Assembly: GCA_037783545.1 (NCBI GenBank)
Contig: JBBELK010000529.1
Location: 248,001-312,000 of the forward strand
Direction of reading: 5' to 3'
From: Henricia sp. BOLD:AAB3569
Lineage: Eukaryota; Echinodermata; Asteroidea; Spinulosida; Echinasteridae
Length of the DNA: 64,000 nt
Of the stretch, positions 1-9,750 are shown piece by piece. The position numbers were made by a program, and so were the translations under genes. Each line of letters begins with the position of its first letter. Position 1 is the stretch's first letter. Below the pieces are notes generated by a model, which had not been told where the DNA came from, searched no databases, and saw nothing but the letters and a program-made list of their open reading frames with translations.

Positions 1-53
1 TGAATTTCTAGTAACTGAATGATTCTTCTCCGTATTTCAGTTTTATAATTTAT

Positions 54-1690
54 GAAGGTAGGGTAGATGCGGGTATATTCGACCGGTAGAGGAATTCGAC
101 CAGTATGAACTAAAAATGTAATAAATATAATAAAAACCACTTTTTGTCATAATTATTATGTTTACTATTTTGTTTAAGTTAAACCCTCGATGGCGATATG
201 GTCAATGATTCAATATACCCCAAGCAATCAAAATAAAATGAGTCTAAAACATGAAATAAAGTAGCTTCGTCATTTAACGTCGTTGCCTTATGGGGTCCAA
301 TAAGAAATACGAGCTACTTTGTGACGTCGGTTTGAACGTCTGTCGGGTGGAGTGGTAATTTGTAATGAACATCGTGTCTTTTTGTATGCTACAGAGTTGA
401 CCAGTACAAAATTGCTGGCCAAAATACTGTCCTGGGTTGAAACAATGGTTAGTCGAATACCACATCATTTTATCAAACTGCTGTTTGAGTATTCGACTAA
501 GGGGCATGGCGTGCGGCGCACGTGTATTTTTCTTTTATATCATTAACGAGCATAGCCTTATCTTTTGTTATTTTTGTCAAAATATAATGGTTAAAATACG
601 TATCTGCACTTGTGACCGGGCCGAGCACCGCCGCATTGCAATAAAGTTTCGCAACAGACACCATTGTGCCAACAAGCTAGGCCTGCCAGAAAACCGGGAC
701 CGCACTTTTGGCTAGACGTCAGCTGAAGCAGTCATATATTGCGCGGCGTATTTCGTCGAGCTACGGCACGAATATGCCGCGCGCGCATTGCTGACGAGAC
801 TGTGCCTTCAATCAGACTCTGGAGGCAGAACGGAACTTCTGCCGAGCACTGACCTAGTTTGCGTATAGAGCTAGCACGCGCCAATCCTTTTGGCGCGTGC
901 CAGAAGAGTCTGGCCACGTGCCGCCTGGGGTTAATGTATTACATTGTATAACATTGTACATGTATTACTAATTCTTGCTTCCTGTGCGGTGTGCTTATGA
1001 TGCACACGGGACTTCGTTGTTGTGTTGGAGAGTATTAAATGATAACTCGGCTTTGTCTTTCTTGTGGAGTCGGAAATCATGTGACTGTGTCCCTTTTCTG
1101 GCGTTTGAGTGCGGGAATTGAGGAAATAACACTCGTTAGGCCTACTACAAACAAACACACACACACACACACGTCTCGGAAAAGAATTCAAAATTTCAAA
1201 GAACATTTTATTTCATGCGCCTCGCGCAAACGAATCCGAACGGTCCAATATTTTTCATTTCTTATTTTCTTGCCATGCAGGAAAATTATCCTCTGAATAT
1301 CATTTGTATGTTTCAATAGATGGCCAAAAGTGTTTATAATGCATGCACACACAAGTAGCACGCTATGAAATTGCGCCGATTAGAATAAAATTACCACTCA
1401 ATTACGTTTATTTTCGAACAAACAAAGTCCCATCAATACTATGTATTCAGTACAAATGGCACTGGACGAATAACCCAACACAGTAGTCGAATTCCACAAC
1501 ATCTACACCTCATTTTGGTGGTCAAACTGTACATCATTCATCGGTCCTCCAGTTTCGGGCTTGATGCAAATGAAAGGCAGTTACCTAGACCTGCGATTGT
1601 CGAAAACTTTTGCCTTGCTTCTCCTCAGACGCAACTGTTATGCTCAAATGAACCTTATCCGGTCGAATACCCCCACTTTTACCCTACTTG
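54..1690. mobile_element. Candidate non-autonomous DNA element with ~35-bp imperfect terminal inverted repeats
   Basis: The segment near 54-90 (GGTAGGGTAGATGCGGGTAT then TTCGACCGG) is the imperfect reverse complement of 1655-1690 (CCGGTCGAATACCCCC, then TTTTACCCTACTTG). Further copies of the GTCGAAT motif occur inside near 91, 466, 488 and 1482, including a short inverted pair at 462-500. No transposase is visible in any frame. Position 748-812 carries a relict of the GC-rich fold-back family seen complete at 41256-41394, and 868-902 is a small hairpin around GGCGCGTGCC. No target-site duplication could be fixed. Confidence 0.4.
1155..1172. repeat. (AC)n microsatellite
   Basis: About nine uninterrupted AC dinucleotides. 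Nothing else is recognisable in the surrounding 200 bases. Confidence 0.9.
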
Positions 1691-1823
1691 AGAACTTTAT
1701 TTCTATTTAATGCCAAGTGCAACAGATTGTTTATTGCGCCAAGAGAGAATGGAAAGTCAATTGAAGCCCGCCACGTTAGGGGCCGCGCCACGTTGGGGGA
1801 CATCAACAATATGCGGTACGGAG

Positions 1824-2232
1824 TCCGACCTGGGCTAGTCGGACCCATGAAGTGCGCGGTTCAGTGTCGCTGGACTTTTATTTGATTAATGCAGTTTATC
1901 ATCAAAATATGTATGAATAGGCCTACATGTTTCTTGAACATAAAATATTTGTTTTGCACTTTTGACTCCTTTTACGATCGTAATTAGAACCAATTTCCAT
2001 TGAAAAAGTGCACGTATAGATCGTGCACACGTCATGGGTCCGACTTAGTCATGCATGGGTCCGACTTGGTTTAGGTCCGACTTGGTTTGGGTCCGACTTG
2101 GTTCGGGTCCGACTTGGTCCAGGTCCGAGTTGGTCAAGGGTCCGAGTTGGTCAAGGGTCCGACTTGGTCCAGGTCCGACTTGGTTTGGGTCCGACTTGGT
2201 TTGGGTCCGACTTGGTTTGGGTCCGATTTGAC
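1824..2232. repeat. 16-bp minisatellite (GTCCGACTTGGTTTGG) with inverted flanks
   Basis: From 2034 to 2232 about a dozen copies of a 16-17 bp unit, GTCCGACTTGGTTTGG with GG/CC variants, run head to tail. An inverted copy of the unit sits at about 1827-1848. The sequence at about 1860-1896 reappears in reverse complement at 48058-48096, directly before a second, shorter run of the same unit, so array and flank travel together. The open frames across it (repeats of GSDLV or GPTW) result from the repeat and are not taken as genes. Confidence 0.8.
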
Positions 2233-2283
2233 CTGCTCCCGTATATATTCACAAATACAAAAAAAAATTGGGCTCATCTTTAA

Positions 2284-2856
2284 AGGGCCCCTTATTTAGG
2301 ATTTTTATCAATGAAATCTATGCTTTAAAACCACTCTACTCAGTTAAAGTCATAAAAATCCTATTTGGAGCTTGCTTTGGGGGTTAAAACGAAGGTTTTT
2401 AGTTTTTATGCTAATGCAAATATGCATATTCATGACCAAGGTCACGATGTCACAAGAGGCACAGACAGGAAAATCACATACAATTGTGCACAAACGATTC
2501 CACTTTTTTCTCAATTTTCCTGAAACTTTTGTAATCCATGGCTGTTTGAGTTTGATTTACATGTTGCCTGCTGTAAGCCATGATAAAACTGGGGGTAGAA
2601 ACTGCAGCAATTTGCCACAAGTCCAACTTGAAGTCTTATGTTTTTTCTTAACTTTTCCCTTCTGTCTTCCTTATGTGATGCACTCAAAACAGCGCCCTCT
2701 GTCTGTGATTTATTGCAATGAAATCTTCAAAGTTGCAAAAGGCCACCTTTTATTGATTTTACATCCAAACGAACAATAGTATGTCTTGCTGAACAAGTAA
2801 TCCGTCATTATGAAGCAAAGCTTAGGCACAAAGTTATTTTGGATGTCACAGGCCCT
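2284..2856 (+). mobile_element. TTAA-flanked MITE, family 1 (copy 1)
   Basis: A 573-bp element bounded by TTAA on both sides (2280-2283 and 2857-2860) with terminal inverted repeats AGGGCC/GGCCCT. Copies lie at 53767-54328 (same orientation, right end decayed) and 58167-58733 (inverted). The 135-codon open frame inside at 2372-2779 is only partly conserved between copies and resembles no protein I know. TTAA targets are typical of piggyBac-like transposases, so this is probably a non-autonomous derivative. Confidence 0.75.
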
Positions 2857-2860
2857 TTAA

Positions 2861-3310
2861 AGAATTGAGAAGTTTATTATGGCTTCAGAACTCGTGTACA
2901 AACAGACTGGAAAATTTCTAAGTGTTTCCTTACCCCTAGAACTATACCCCCATAGGTTATGTTGTTTTTTTCCAATATGGCGGCGCCTGAACTTTAAGAT
3001 CGGACCGATACGGTTTAAGCTAGCGCAATAATCCGCTCCCCAATCGCCACCAAACTCCGTCTGAGCAGATTTTTGCGCTAGCTTAAACCGTATCGGTCCG
3101 ATCTTAAAGTTCAGGCGCCGCCATATTGGAAAAAAACAACATAACCTATGGGGGATACTATATCCCCCATAGTTCTAGGGGTAAGTGTTTCCTCACAAAA
3201 TCTTAAACTATTCTCACCCAAAATATTGGTTTTTCCCATCAAATCTGCACATGTTAACCCTTTTAACGATGCTTAATAAGTCAACAGGGTCAGCTTCTCA
3301 ACTCTTACCG
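2861..3310. repeat. Dispersed repeat (AATTGAGAAGTT family), split by a fold-back insertion
   Basis: Sequence from AATTGAGAAGTTTATTATGG to the CAACTCTTACC stretch near 3300 is a diverged copy of 21415-21600. The copy here is interrupted at TCTAAGTGTTTCC by the fold-back at 2930-3184, with AAGTGTTTCCT on both sides of the insertion. Confidence 0.6.
2930..3184. mobile_element. Fold-back element with ~100-bp near-perfect inverted arms
   Basis: The arms (about 2930-3028 and 3075-3184) are almost exact reverse complements, starting TTACCCCTAGAACTAT and including AATATGGCGGCGCC, with a ~46-base loop. The right arm keeps a 12-13 base stretch (GGGGGATATAGT) missing from the left arm. The element sits inside another repeat and is bordered by AAGTGTTTCCT on both sides, a target duplication of roughly 9-12 bp. 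Long arms plus that size suggest a Mutator-like non-autonomous element; this is inference. Confidence 0.75.
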
Positions 3311-3677
3311 ATAGGTATAAAGTATCAGTACAAATTAGGTGCATAACATTACCTAACTATAGCCGTATAGCCACTCGGCGGCGAAGCTGCACAGCCACAC
3401 AGGCGCCGACCCACCATGCGCCGACGTTGTTCACAAAGATTCATGACGAAATTTATTAATGCAAGCAAATTCGATCGTGCCAACTGGCTTCGGCGTCCTT
3501 CAGTTTGGCGTGAACAGACGAGCAGGCGAACATCTCTTGTTCCAAAAAGCAGGCCACGGAAATCCCCAAATTTGACACAAAACGTGTCTTTGTTGTCCAT
3601 TTCGACATTTTCGCGGCCATTTTGAAGGAGGTGCAAAGAGCGCCCTCAAGCGACGCATGTGCGTGCACAAAACATAT

Positions 3678-3933
3678 CTAAGGCGGCTTCGCGCACTGGA
3701 TACAATTACTTCGCAATTAATTTGTTTGACTAATTAAATCGATGGCTTTGATTGCGATTCTATATGAGTTGTTCTTATGCTTCAGTTGAAAAATATAAAT
3801 TAAAAGTGCCTTCTTGTCTGAATAAATCGCATTTTAAGACCCCTTCTTATTTCATAATTTCTCTAATCTAAAAGGCGGCTTAATTCGCGCACTAGAGATA
3901 CAACTTCGCAATTAATTTTTGTGACTAATTACG
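3678..3933. repeat. Pair of ~60-bp direct repeats
   Basis: AAGGCGGCTT, CGCGCACT and ACTTCGCAATTAATTT recur in the same order at about 3680-3738 and 3873-3933, separated by AT-rich DNA. The 3311-3677 stretch before it shows no gene or repeat that I recognise. Confidence 0.6.
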
Positions 3934-4048
3934 TCAACTTGGTCAAATCCGTAACCGAAGTTTGCAAGCTTGATAGACTGCTGCGTGAAATTGCACTTTA
4001 GTTTCTGTCATTTAATCTGCCAGGCTGATTTATTTTTGGTACAGGCCT

Positions 4049-4215
4049 ATAAGCCAGTTCGGAGTCTCGACTGCGCATGCGTCTCCCGACTTTGGTTTGA
4101 GATAAACAAAGCGGTATGCATTGTGTTTATCTCAAATGACCTGTGTTTATCTCAAATGACCTTGACACAATCCCATAGACGTTCATTGCGCGCGCGAGAT
4201 TCCGAACTGGCTTAT
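4049..4215. mobile_element. Short inverted-repeat element (ATAAGCCAGTTCGGA family)
   Basis: Termini ATAAGCCAGTTCGGA (4049) and TCCGAACTGGCTTAT (4201-4215) are exact inverted repeats. Inside is a 21-bp tandem duplication (GTGTTTATCTCAAATGACCT) at about 4117-4158. A larger relative with the same ends is at 8038-8472. Confidence 0.7.
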
Positions 4216-4221
4216 TGGGGC

Positions 4222-4600
4222 TGGTTTTCTTTTAGACTGGTTCCCGTCCACATATAAATAATAATAACCACGTGACGGGCAGAATTCTGCCCGTCATGGC
4301 TGCCCTTTACCGATCCCTATATTTTCGCAATAAGCGAACCAATCTATAGGGATCGGGAACCAATCTAGTTTTCTTTGTATTTGTGCCAAATATCACGCAA
4401 ATCCACTCCTCATATTCAGTCGTTGTATGTGGAATATGTGGAGCGGGAACCAGTCTACGCACATACATTGAAAGATCTAGACTGGTTCCCGTCCACATAT
4501 TCCACACAGGAGAATAGACTGGTTCCCGTCCACATATTCCACACTTTCGCAATAAGCGAACCAATCTATAGGGATCGGGAACCAATCTATGAAAGATCAC
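4222..4600. mobile_element. Cluster of nested TAGACTGGTTCCCG fold-back fragments
   Basis: At least six direct and inverted copies of TAGACTGGTTCCCGTCCAC, or the related TAGATTGGTTCCCGATCCC, occur here. The AATAAGCGAACCAATCTAT block is duplicated at about 4327 and 4549. CGTGACGGGCAGAATTCTGC near 4271 is a local palindrome. The same termini bound the small element at 7446-7521, so this looks like repeated insertion of one family into itself. Confidence 0.6.
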
Positions 4601-4624
4601 GCCCACATATCACGAACACCGCGA

Positions 4625-4870
4625 CCCCACACATTGGAATATCCCACATATATGTCGAAATATCCCACATATATTTTTAACATTGCATGTATATATGTCA
4701 AATTATTGCACATATATTTTTAACATCGCATACATATGAAAAAACATTGCATATATATGTCAAATTATTGCACATATATTTTCAACATCGCATACATATG
4801 AAAAAACATCGCACACATATGAAAAAACATCGCACATATATATTTAACATCGCACATATATTTGTGCATT
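4625..4870. repeat. AT-rich tandem repeat (CATATATTTTTAACATCGCA family)
   Basis: Irregular tandem units of about 30-90 bp built from GCACATATATTTTTAACATC, ATACATATGAAAAAACAT and ATATATGTCAAATTATT. No coding potential is apparent beyond that forced by the repeat. Confidence 0.75.
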
Positions 4871-5019
4871 ATCGAATATTGCAACGTTCCACACGCCATA
4901 GTATAACCCCATGCATATGTTGCATACAGATGTGTTTTGTCGATAACTACCTCAACATAACCCCACACCATACCACACTCTTTCCTCAATTAATAGTGAA
5001 AACAATTAATACGACTCAA

Positions 5020-5095
5020 AGGAGATTCGAACCTGCAATCTCTCGATTGATAGTACTACGTCTTAACCACTAGACTACCAAACGACTCGACAAAC
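5020..5095 (-). repeat. tRNA-like SINE head (A and B box), minus strand
   Basis: Read on the minus strand this has an A-box-like TGGTAGTCTAGTGGTTAAG and, about 40 bases later, a B box GGTTCGAATCTCC. The acceptor stem does not pair well, so it is more likely a tRNA-derived SINE head or tRNA pseudogene than a working tRNA. A second B-box fragment lies near 6525-6540. Confidence 0.5.
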
Positions 5096-5189
5096 CCTTG
5101 AAGGCGCTATATACTAAATTTGAATATTCATTTACAATGCACCAATCAGAAACCTCGATAAAGCCCCATAGCGAATATATGGTACGGGA

Positions 5190-5741
5190 AAAAAATATCG
5201 CTTCCGGCCAGCGTGTTTTTTTTTACACCACAGCGAGGGGTACACCCTGTTCAACCCCAATACAGTCTACTAAGTTTCCAATGACTGATACTTCTAAAAG
5301 TGACTATCTTGGAAATAGCTATAACTCTTACTCTCAATATTACTATTAGAGAAAAAGAAGAAACCGAGAAATTGCGAAAAATCCCGAACCAACACTAAGA
5401 TTAGAACCAGGGACCTTATGATTACAAGTCAAGCTCTTTCCTTACCAGACCACGAAGCTGGTTGCAAACCGATCGCATTCAAAACCCTAAATTCCTTTAA
5501 AATAACCAAACAAATTACGCTGGCCGGCGTAATTTTTTATTTTACACCACTGCGAGGGAAAAATGAGGGATTTTGTACCTTTTTAGCGTCTTGAGAGGAG
5601 ACTATATAATAGGTTAGGGTTCAGGTTTTTAAGGTTGGTTATTCTCAAGGAATTTAGGGTTTCTACATCTTCCTTTCGCAAGGGTCTTTCCTGCGCACAT
5701 ACTTCGCTTGCCGATCGGTTTGCAACCAGCTTCGTGGTCTG
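5190..5741. repeat. Composite repeat with direct and inverted copies
   Basis: CGGCCAGCGTG plus TTTACACCACAGCGAGGG near 5200-5240 recurs at 5518-5562. AGACCACGAAGCTGGTTGC (about 5450) is inverted at 5720-5741, and AACCCTAAATTCCTTTAA is inverted near 5645. A tRNA-like stretch with a B-box-like GAACCAGGGACC sits at 5400-5460. This is transposon debris with no gene. Confidence 0.5.
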
Positions 5742-5750
5742 GGTAGAAGA

Positions 5751-5933
5751 TAGACTTGGTTCCAAGTCCGAGATCCTGTTTTGTTTTCCGTTTCCGATTT
5801 TTGAAATGTATGGACAGGGAACTAGTCTATTTCGGTTCAGGATCTCGACCGAAATAGACTAGTTCCCTGTCCATACATTTCAAAAATCGGAAACGGAAAA
5901 CAAAACAGGATCTCGGACTTGGAACCAAGTCTA
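5751..5933. mobile_element. 183-bp fold-back element with 9-bp target duplication
   Basis: Near-perfect inverted arms of about 85 bases begin TAGACTTGGTTCC and end GGAACCAAGTCTA with a very short loop. The flanks are exact 9-base direct repeats, GGTAGAAGA at 5742-5750 and 5934-5942. A 9-bp duplication with long arms matches Mutator-like elements; no transposase is present. Confidence 0.85.
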
Positions 5934-5951
5934 GGTAGAAGAGAGTTCGAC

Positions 5952-6150
5952 TAAGCCCGCCGCACACCTTTGCGATTTACCGGCCCATCGGACACCGGAC
6001 CATCGGATCCGGAAAAATCAAACAAGTTTGATTTGCTCCGGTCTATAGCGTACGGTCAGACCGGCCCGAATTGTTTCAGCGCACACCTTTCCGGTTTGTG
6101 GTCCGATGATCTGATTATCCGGTAAATCGCAAAGGTGTGCGGCGGGCTTA
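5952..6150. mobile_element. Fold-back element (TAAGCCCGCCGCACACC termini)
   Basis: Termini TAAGCCCGCCGCACACCTTT and AAAGGTGTGCGGCGGGCTTA are inverted repeats extending about 32 bases. A near-repeat AGAGTTC flanks both sides. The related GCCCGCACACGA and TCGTGTGCGGCGGGCTTA ends bound 7879-7966. Confidence 0.75.
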
Positions 6151-6170
6151 AGAGTTCTGGCTATTTCTGA

Positions 6171-6306
6171 GGGCGTGTTTGTTTCGGACGAATCTGCCGA
6201 TCCCGAGATCTGCGCAGATCAGTGGTTCAGCTAGATTCAACTATGCATAGCGCTGAATCATCTGCGCAGATCGGGATCGGCGGATTCGTCCGAAACAAAC
6301 ACGCCC
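6171..6306. mobile_element. Fold-back element (GGGCGTGTTTGTTTCGGACG termini)
   Basis: Arms of about 60 bases are near-exact reverse complements, running GGGCGTGTTTGTTTCGGACG through GATCTGCGCAGAT. It is only 20 bases from the preceding fold-back. The 6307-6880 stretch contains no other structure that I recognise. Confidence 0.75.
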
Positions 6307-6888
6307 CAAGATTGTCACTTGAGAAGTACGAGTCATTGGAAACTTAGTAGACTCTATTCGGGTCGAGGGCACATCATGCGTCTGAATGGCCTAACAACAT
6401 GCGTATGTTTTCATCATGTTGCATAAAGCATGTAATTTGTTGATAGCTGTCACTTAACACAATTCCACGCTGTGTTTCGAGAGTTACCGAGTGCTTAGGT
6501 ATTCCAAAAATTGTGTACGAGAGCAGATTCGAACTCGCAACTTTTGATTGATAGTCCTACGTTTTGTATAATCATGGCTCACATCACTCTCAGCAGACGT
6601 CCAGTCAGTTACAGCTATAGGCCTACATATATGGTTTCAAAAATCCCTTTTTTTCAACTTTTCCTTGTCTTTTCCAGGTCAATAAATTTAAACTTGTCTG
6701 CATCATATCACGGGTGTCCGTCGGTGACACAAAGCACTGCGCATGTGCGAACTTTTAACGGCCGTAAATGCGTTTTATATTTAGCGCGCTTTTTGGTGTC
6801 GAAATCGTATGGGTGTTATCGTACGCAATGTTTGGCACAAATAAGCGATAAACCACCAGTGAAAATGACTTTTTAAGACCTACTTTAA

Positions 6889-7203
6889 AGTTGCACTGCC
6901 CGTGTTTGGGCCGATTTGGGCGTTAAAAGGCTGGCAGGTCAATTAATCGACAGGGTTATGACGTAAATGTACATGTGCGCGTACATGTGTACATTGTACA
7001 CATACTATGTACATATGAGCGTACGCGCACATGTACAACATGTGAAGCACGTTTCAAGAAAAAGGCTTGTATCTCCAATTCCCGACGTCGGAAATTTAAT
7101 TTTTTTACATTTTTCGTTACAGAGACACGTAAGCTTTCTAAATTCGTTCGCTTGTGTAAATTAATTTTGTTAATCCTTTCACCGAAACACGGGCAATGCA
7201 ACT
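6889..7203. mobile_element. TTAA-flanked MITE, family 2
   Basis: TTAA at 6885-6888 and 7204-7207 brackets inverted termini AGTTGCACTGCCCGTGTTT and AAACACGGGCAATGCAACT. An internal palindrome of TGTACATGTGCGCGTAC type lies at 6965-7042. It is 315 bp long with no transposase. Confidence 0.75.
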
Positions 7204-7431
7204 TTAAATAATTCCAAGGCAAACGAGTCTTTAAAACGACCGATATTACTCGGAATTACGGATCGAAAGAGGGCTTACTTCAATTTAAAAACAATTTGTT
7301 TTGAAAACAGGCCTACTTTAGGGGCCCTACAATTTACCTTATTGCTCGCAAAATATAAAAAGTGTCTAGTACCTGTACTACGCGCTGTACTGTGTATACA
7401 GCGTGCGGTACAGTGGACATGCTAGTGCGCT

Positions 7432-7877
7432 GAAACGAAAGGCAATAGACTGGTTCCCGTCCCAATATACCTACAATCGACAAGACGTCTGGATACTACG
7501 TAGGGAACGGGAACCAGTCTACGAAAGGCAAGTGCTTACGACTCATAGACTGGCTTCACGGTTCAAACCGTTTAACCCACTGGTAAAACCGCACGCGTCA
7601 TGAAAGTACCGAACGCGCCTTCGGCTCGTTCGGTATTTTAATGACTCGTGCGGTATATTCTCATATCACCTTCAAAGACATCCAATATTATATAATTCAT
7701 CTGCTTCCGAGGACGAGGACACCGCGCATGCGTTCTCTACCAACTACAAAAAGTCTGGTTGGCACTCCGCACAATTATTTTGACGCGTGTTAGAAGAGTG
7801 GTTTTACCAGTGGGTTAAACGTTGTGAACCGTGAATCCAGTCTATGAGTCGTAAGCACTTGCCTTTGTTTCAAATAC
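7432..7877. mobile_element. Large inverted-repeat element with a nested insertion in its left arm
   Basis: The left arm (AAAGGCAAGTGCTTACGACT through CCCACTGGTAAAAC, to about 7589) is inverted at about 7798-7877. The left arm is split by the small element at 7446-7521. The right arm gives the uninterrupted version, confirming the order of insertion. The interior contains a smaller palindrome around CGAACGCGCCTTCGGCTCG. Confidence 0.75.
7446..7521. mobile_element. 76-bp fold-back with 10-bp target duplication
   Basis: Termini TAGACTGGTTCCCGT and ACGGGAACCAGTCTA bound 76 bp. CGAAAGGCAA is duplicated at 7436-7445 and 7522-7531. The intact site exists as the opposite arm of the enclosing element, near 7862-7874. 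Confidence 0.8.
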
Positions 7878-7878
7878 A

Positions 7879-7966
7879 TGCCCGCACACGATAGCTATAT
7901 CTCCTTACGCCATCGGCCACGAATGAATTTTGGCTCAGCAGATAGCTCTCGTGTGCGGCGGGCTTA
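7879..7966. mobile_element. Short inverted-repeat element (GCCCGCACACGA type)
   Basis: Inverted ends GCCCGCACACGATAGCTAT and ATAGCTCTCGTGTGCGG relate it to 5952-6150. Immediately after it, 7971-8038 is a partial copy of the GC-rich fold-back seen complete at 41256-41394. Confidence 0.6.
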
Positions 7967-8037
7967 AAAGCAAGGTTCGTCAGCAATGCGCATGCCAAAT
8001 TCGTGCCGGGCGCGCTTTGCTGACGAGCCTGTGCCTT

Positions 8038-8472
8038 TAAGCCAGTTCGGGGTTAGCCCATGGAGCGTTTTGGGTTTTGGGGTTATATGGGCGTCTGGGG
8101 TGGAATTTTTAAGATAACTGTCGAAAATCAGTGGCGTCGCCAGTCATGGGTAGCGAGTCCCATGAATCGCGACGCCAACCACGCTCGGCTTCACGCAATA
8201 CCGTAACCACAGATTTTCGACAGTTATCTCAAAAATTCCACCCAGAATCCCATATAACCCCAAAACGCGCCTTTCACGCCGCATTTGTGCACATGGATCG
8301 TGCGTTTACACTACGAGCAACTAACAATGGAAATTGGGCACCAACCATTGTTATTAACAATCGTATGCCAAATTTCCATTGTTAGTTGCTCATAGTGTTA
8401 TACAAACGATCTTTGTCAAACGTTCGTTCGTGGATCTGACGCATGCGCAGAAGCTAACTCAGAACTGGCTTA
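8038..8472. mobile_element. Nested fold-backs inside a TAAGCCAGTTC element
   Basis: Outer ends TAAGCCAGTTC (8038) and GAACTGGCTTA (8462-8472) match the element at 4049. Inside are two separate long palindromes: about 8065-8272, with arms containing GGTTATATGGG and AAGATAACTGTCGAAAATC, and about 8298-8411, with arms TTACACTACGAGCAACTAAC and CCATTGTTAGTTGCTC. No coding capacity is seen. Confidence 0.7.
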
Positions 8473-8610
8473 TATGCGCTCCGTTTGTTCGTATGTCGAC
8501 TTACGTTACGATGCGTGTTTTTAAATTCAAATTATAGTCAAAATATGTTTATTGCCCGAATAAGTTTGTAATGACTATTTTGTTCAAGAAACTGGCTTTA
8601 TTCGACAGGC

Positions 8611-8935
8611 TATACACCAATCCGGTAACTAAGATCTCCTCCCTGCATATCCGCCATAGCTGGGGGGCGTCCAGTGCATGGGCTGTGCGTTTTGTGTTGC
8701 TGTTGGAATGAAAAGCGCTCATCCATTACATGCACGAACGAGCCTCCTTCGCGTATACGCGACGCGCCCGCCTTTGCGTACACGCGACGCGCACAACCCT
8801 ACAAAGACGCGCAACTTGTTCGAAGTAAACAAATGCAGCTTCAGCAACAACAAAAACATACAGTTCATTCAGTGGAAGCCCCCCAGCTATGGCGGATGTA
8901 CAGGGAAGAATACCTTATTACCGGATTGGTGTATA
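8611..8935. mobile_element. TIR element (TATACACCAATCCGGTAA), copy 1
   Basis: Inverted termini of at least 50 bases begin TATACACCAATCCGGTAA. The closely similar copy at 27182-27534 is about 28 bp longer, apparently from duplication of GCATGCACGAAC-like and ACGCGACGCGCC-like blocks. TA ends suggest a TA target but this is not proven. Confidence 0.75.
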
Positions 8936-9480
8936 TTGGTATGTCCGGGAAAATGATGGTTTTTGATGAAAATCAAATATTTTTAGCGTTTTGCATATCT
9001 ACAAGATGACCTAAATATGCAGTTTAGTCCAAAATATGTGAATAATTTTCGCCAAGAAGGCCCTCAAAATTAATGTCTAACCATATGTCTCACATATTTT
9101 CCCCAAAGGGGATTTGCACCCAAAGGGGATTTGCACCCAAAAAAGCCTCATCTATATAGGACCCAAAATTTCATTTGAATTCTTAGTCTAGTTTAATTTG
9201 TTTGAACCGCTAGCGTCGTCTGCTGGCGACAAAACGGACTGCAGTCTGCAAATAGTCAGGCCCTTTTCTTCTTGGAACTAGACATTTCTATGCCCATTAT
9301 CTCTTCGAGCCATGGACAGGCGTGATATCACCCAGTGAGCTCCATATTGTAGTTTTGATCTGCTATTGCAATCCCGTAACTATAGCCATTCATTATCGCG
9401 TTACGGTTACCGTAATAATAGCCACTGCGTATTTTTTTGTATTGGATTAAGAAGACGCGGTTCGGTCCGTTATCAGCCTC
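8936..9480. other. Intergenic, mostly featureless
   Basis: The only structure seen is a short tandem duplication CCAAAGGGGATTTGCACC at about 9102-9140. Confidence 0.6.
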
Positions 9481-9750
9481 CAGGGACCAATTTCATGGAG
9501 CTGTTTAGCAGCCGATTTTGTGCTAACGGATGCCTCTGCTATTTCATGGAGACCGTAACCTCAAGCACTGCCAAACGTTTGCTAGCTTCAGAAGCAAATT
9601 TGCTCAACACTAGTGACGCAACAATGCCCGTTTCCAAGCACGCGCATGCTTAAGCAGGCCGTGAAATAGCCTTAAAGTTAGCACAATTTTTCTGCTACAG
9701 TAAGCACACTTTTAGCTAGCGCTTAAGCAGCGCCATGAAATTGGTCCCTG
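9481..9750. mobile_element. CAGGGACCAATTTCATGGAG element (hAT-like MITE), copy 1
   Basis: Inverted termini CAGGGACCAATTTCATGG and CCATGAAATTGGTCCCTG bound 270 bp. A second copy is at 48233-48482. CAGGG ends recall hAT transposons, but I could not find the expected 8-bp duplication. Confidence 0.65.

Noticed and set aside
2023-2299. Overlapping open frames with GSDLV/GPTW repeats
   Set aside because: They are forced by the 16-bp minisatellite and read through in several frames.
2372-2779. 135-codon open frame in a TTAA MITE
   Set aside because: The two other MITE copies break the frame, and there is no similarity to a known protein.
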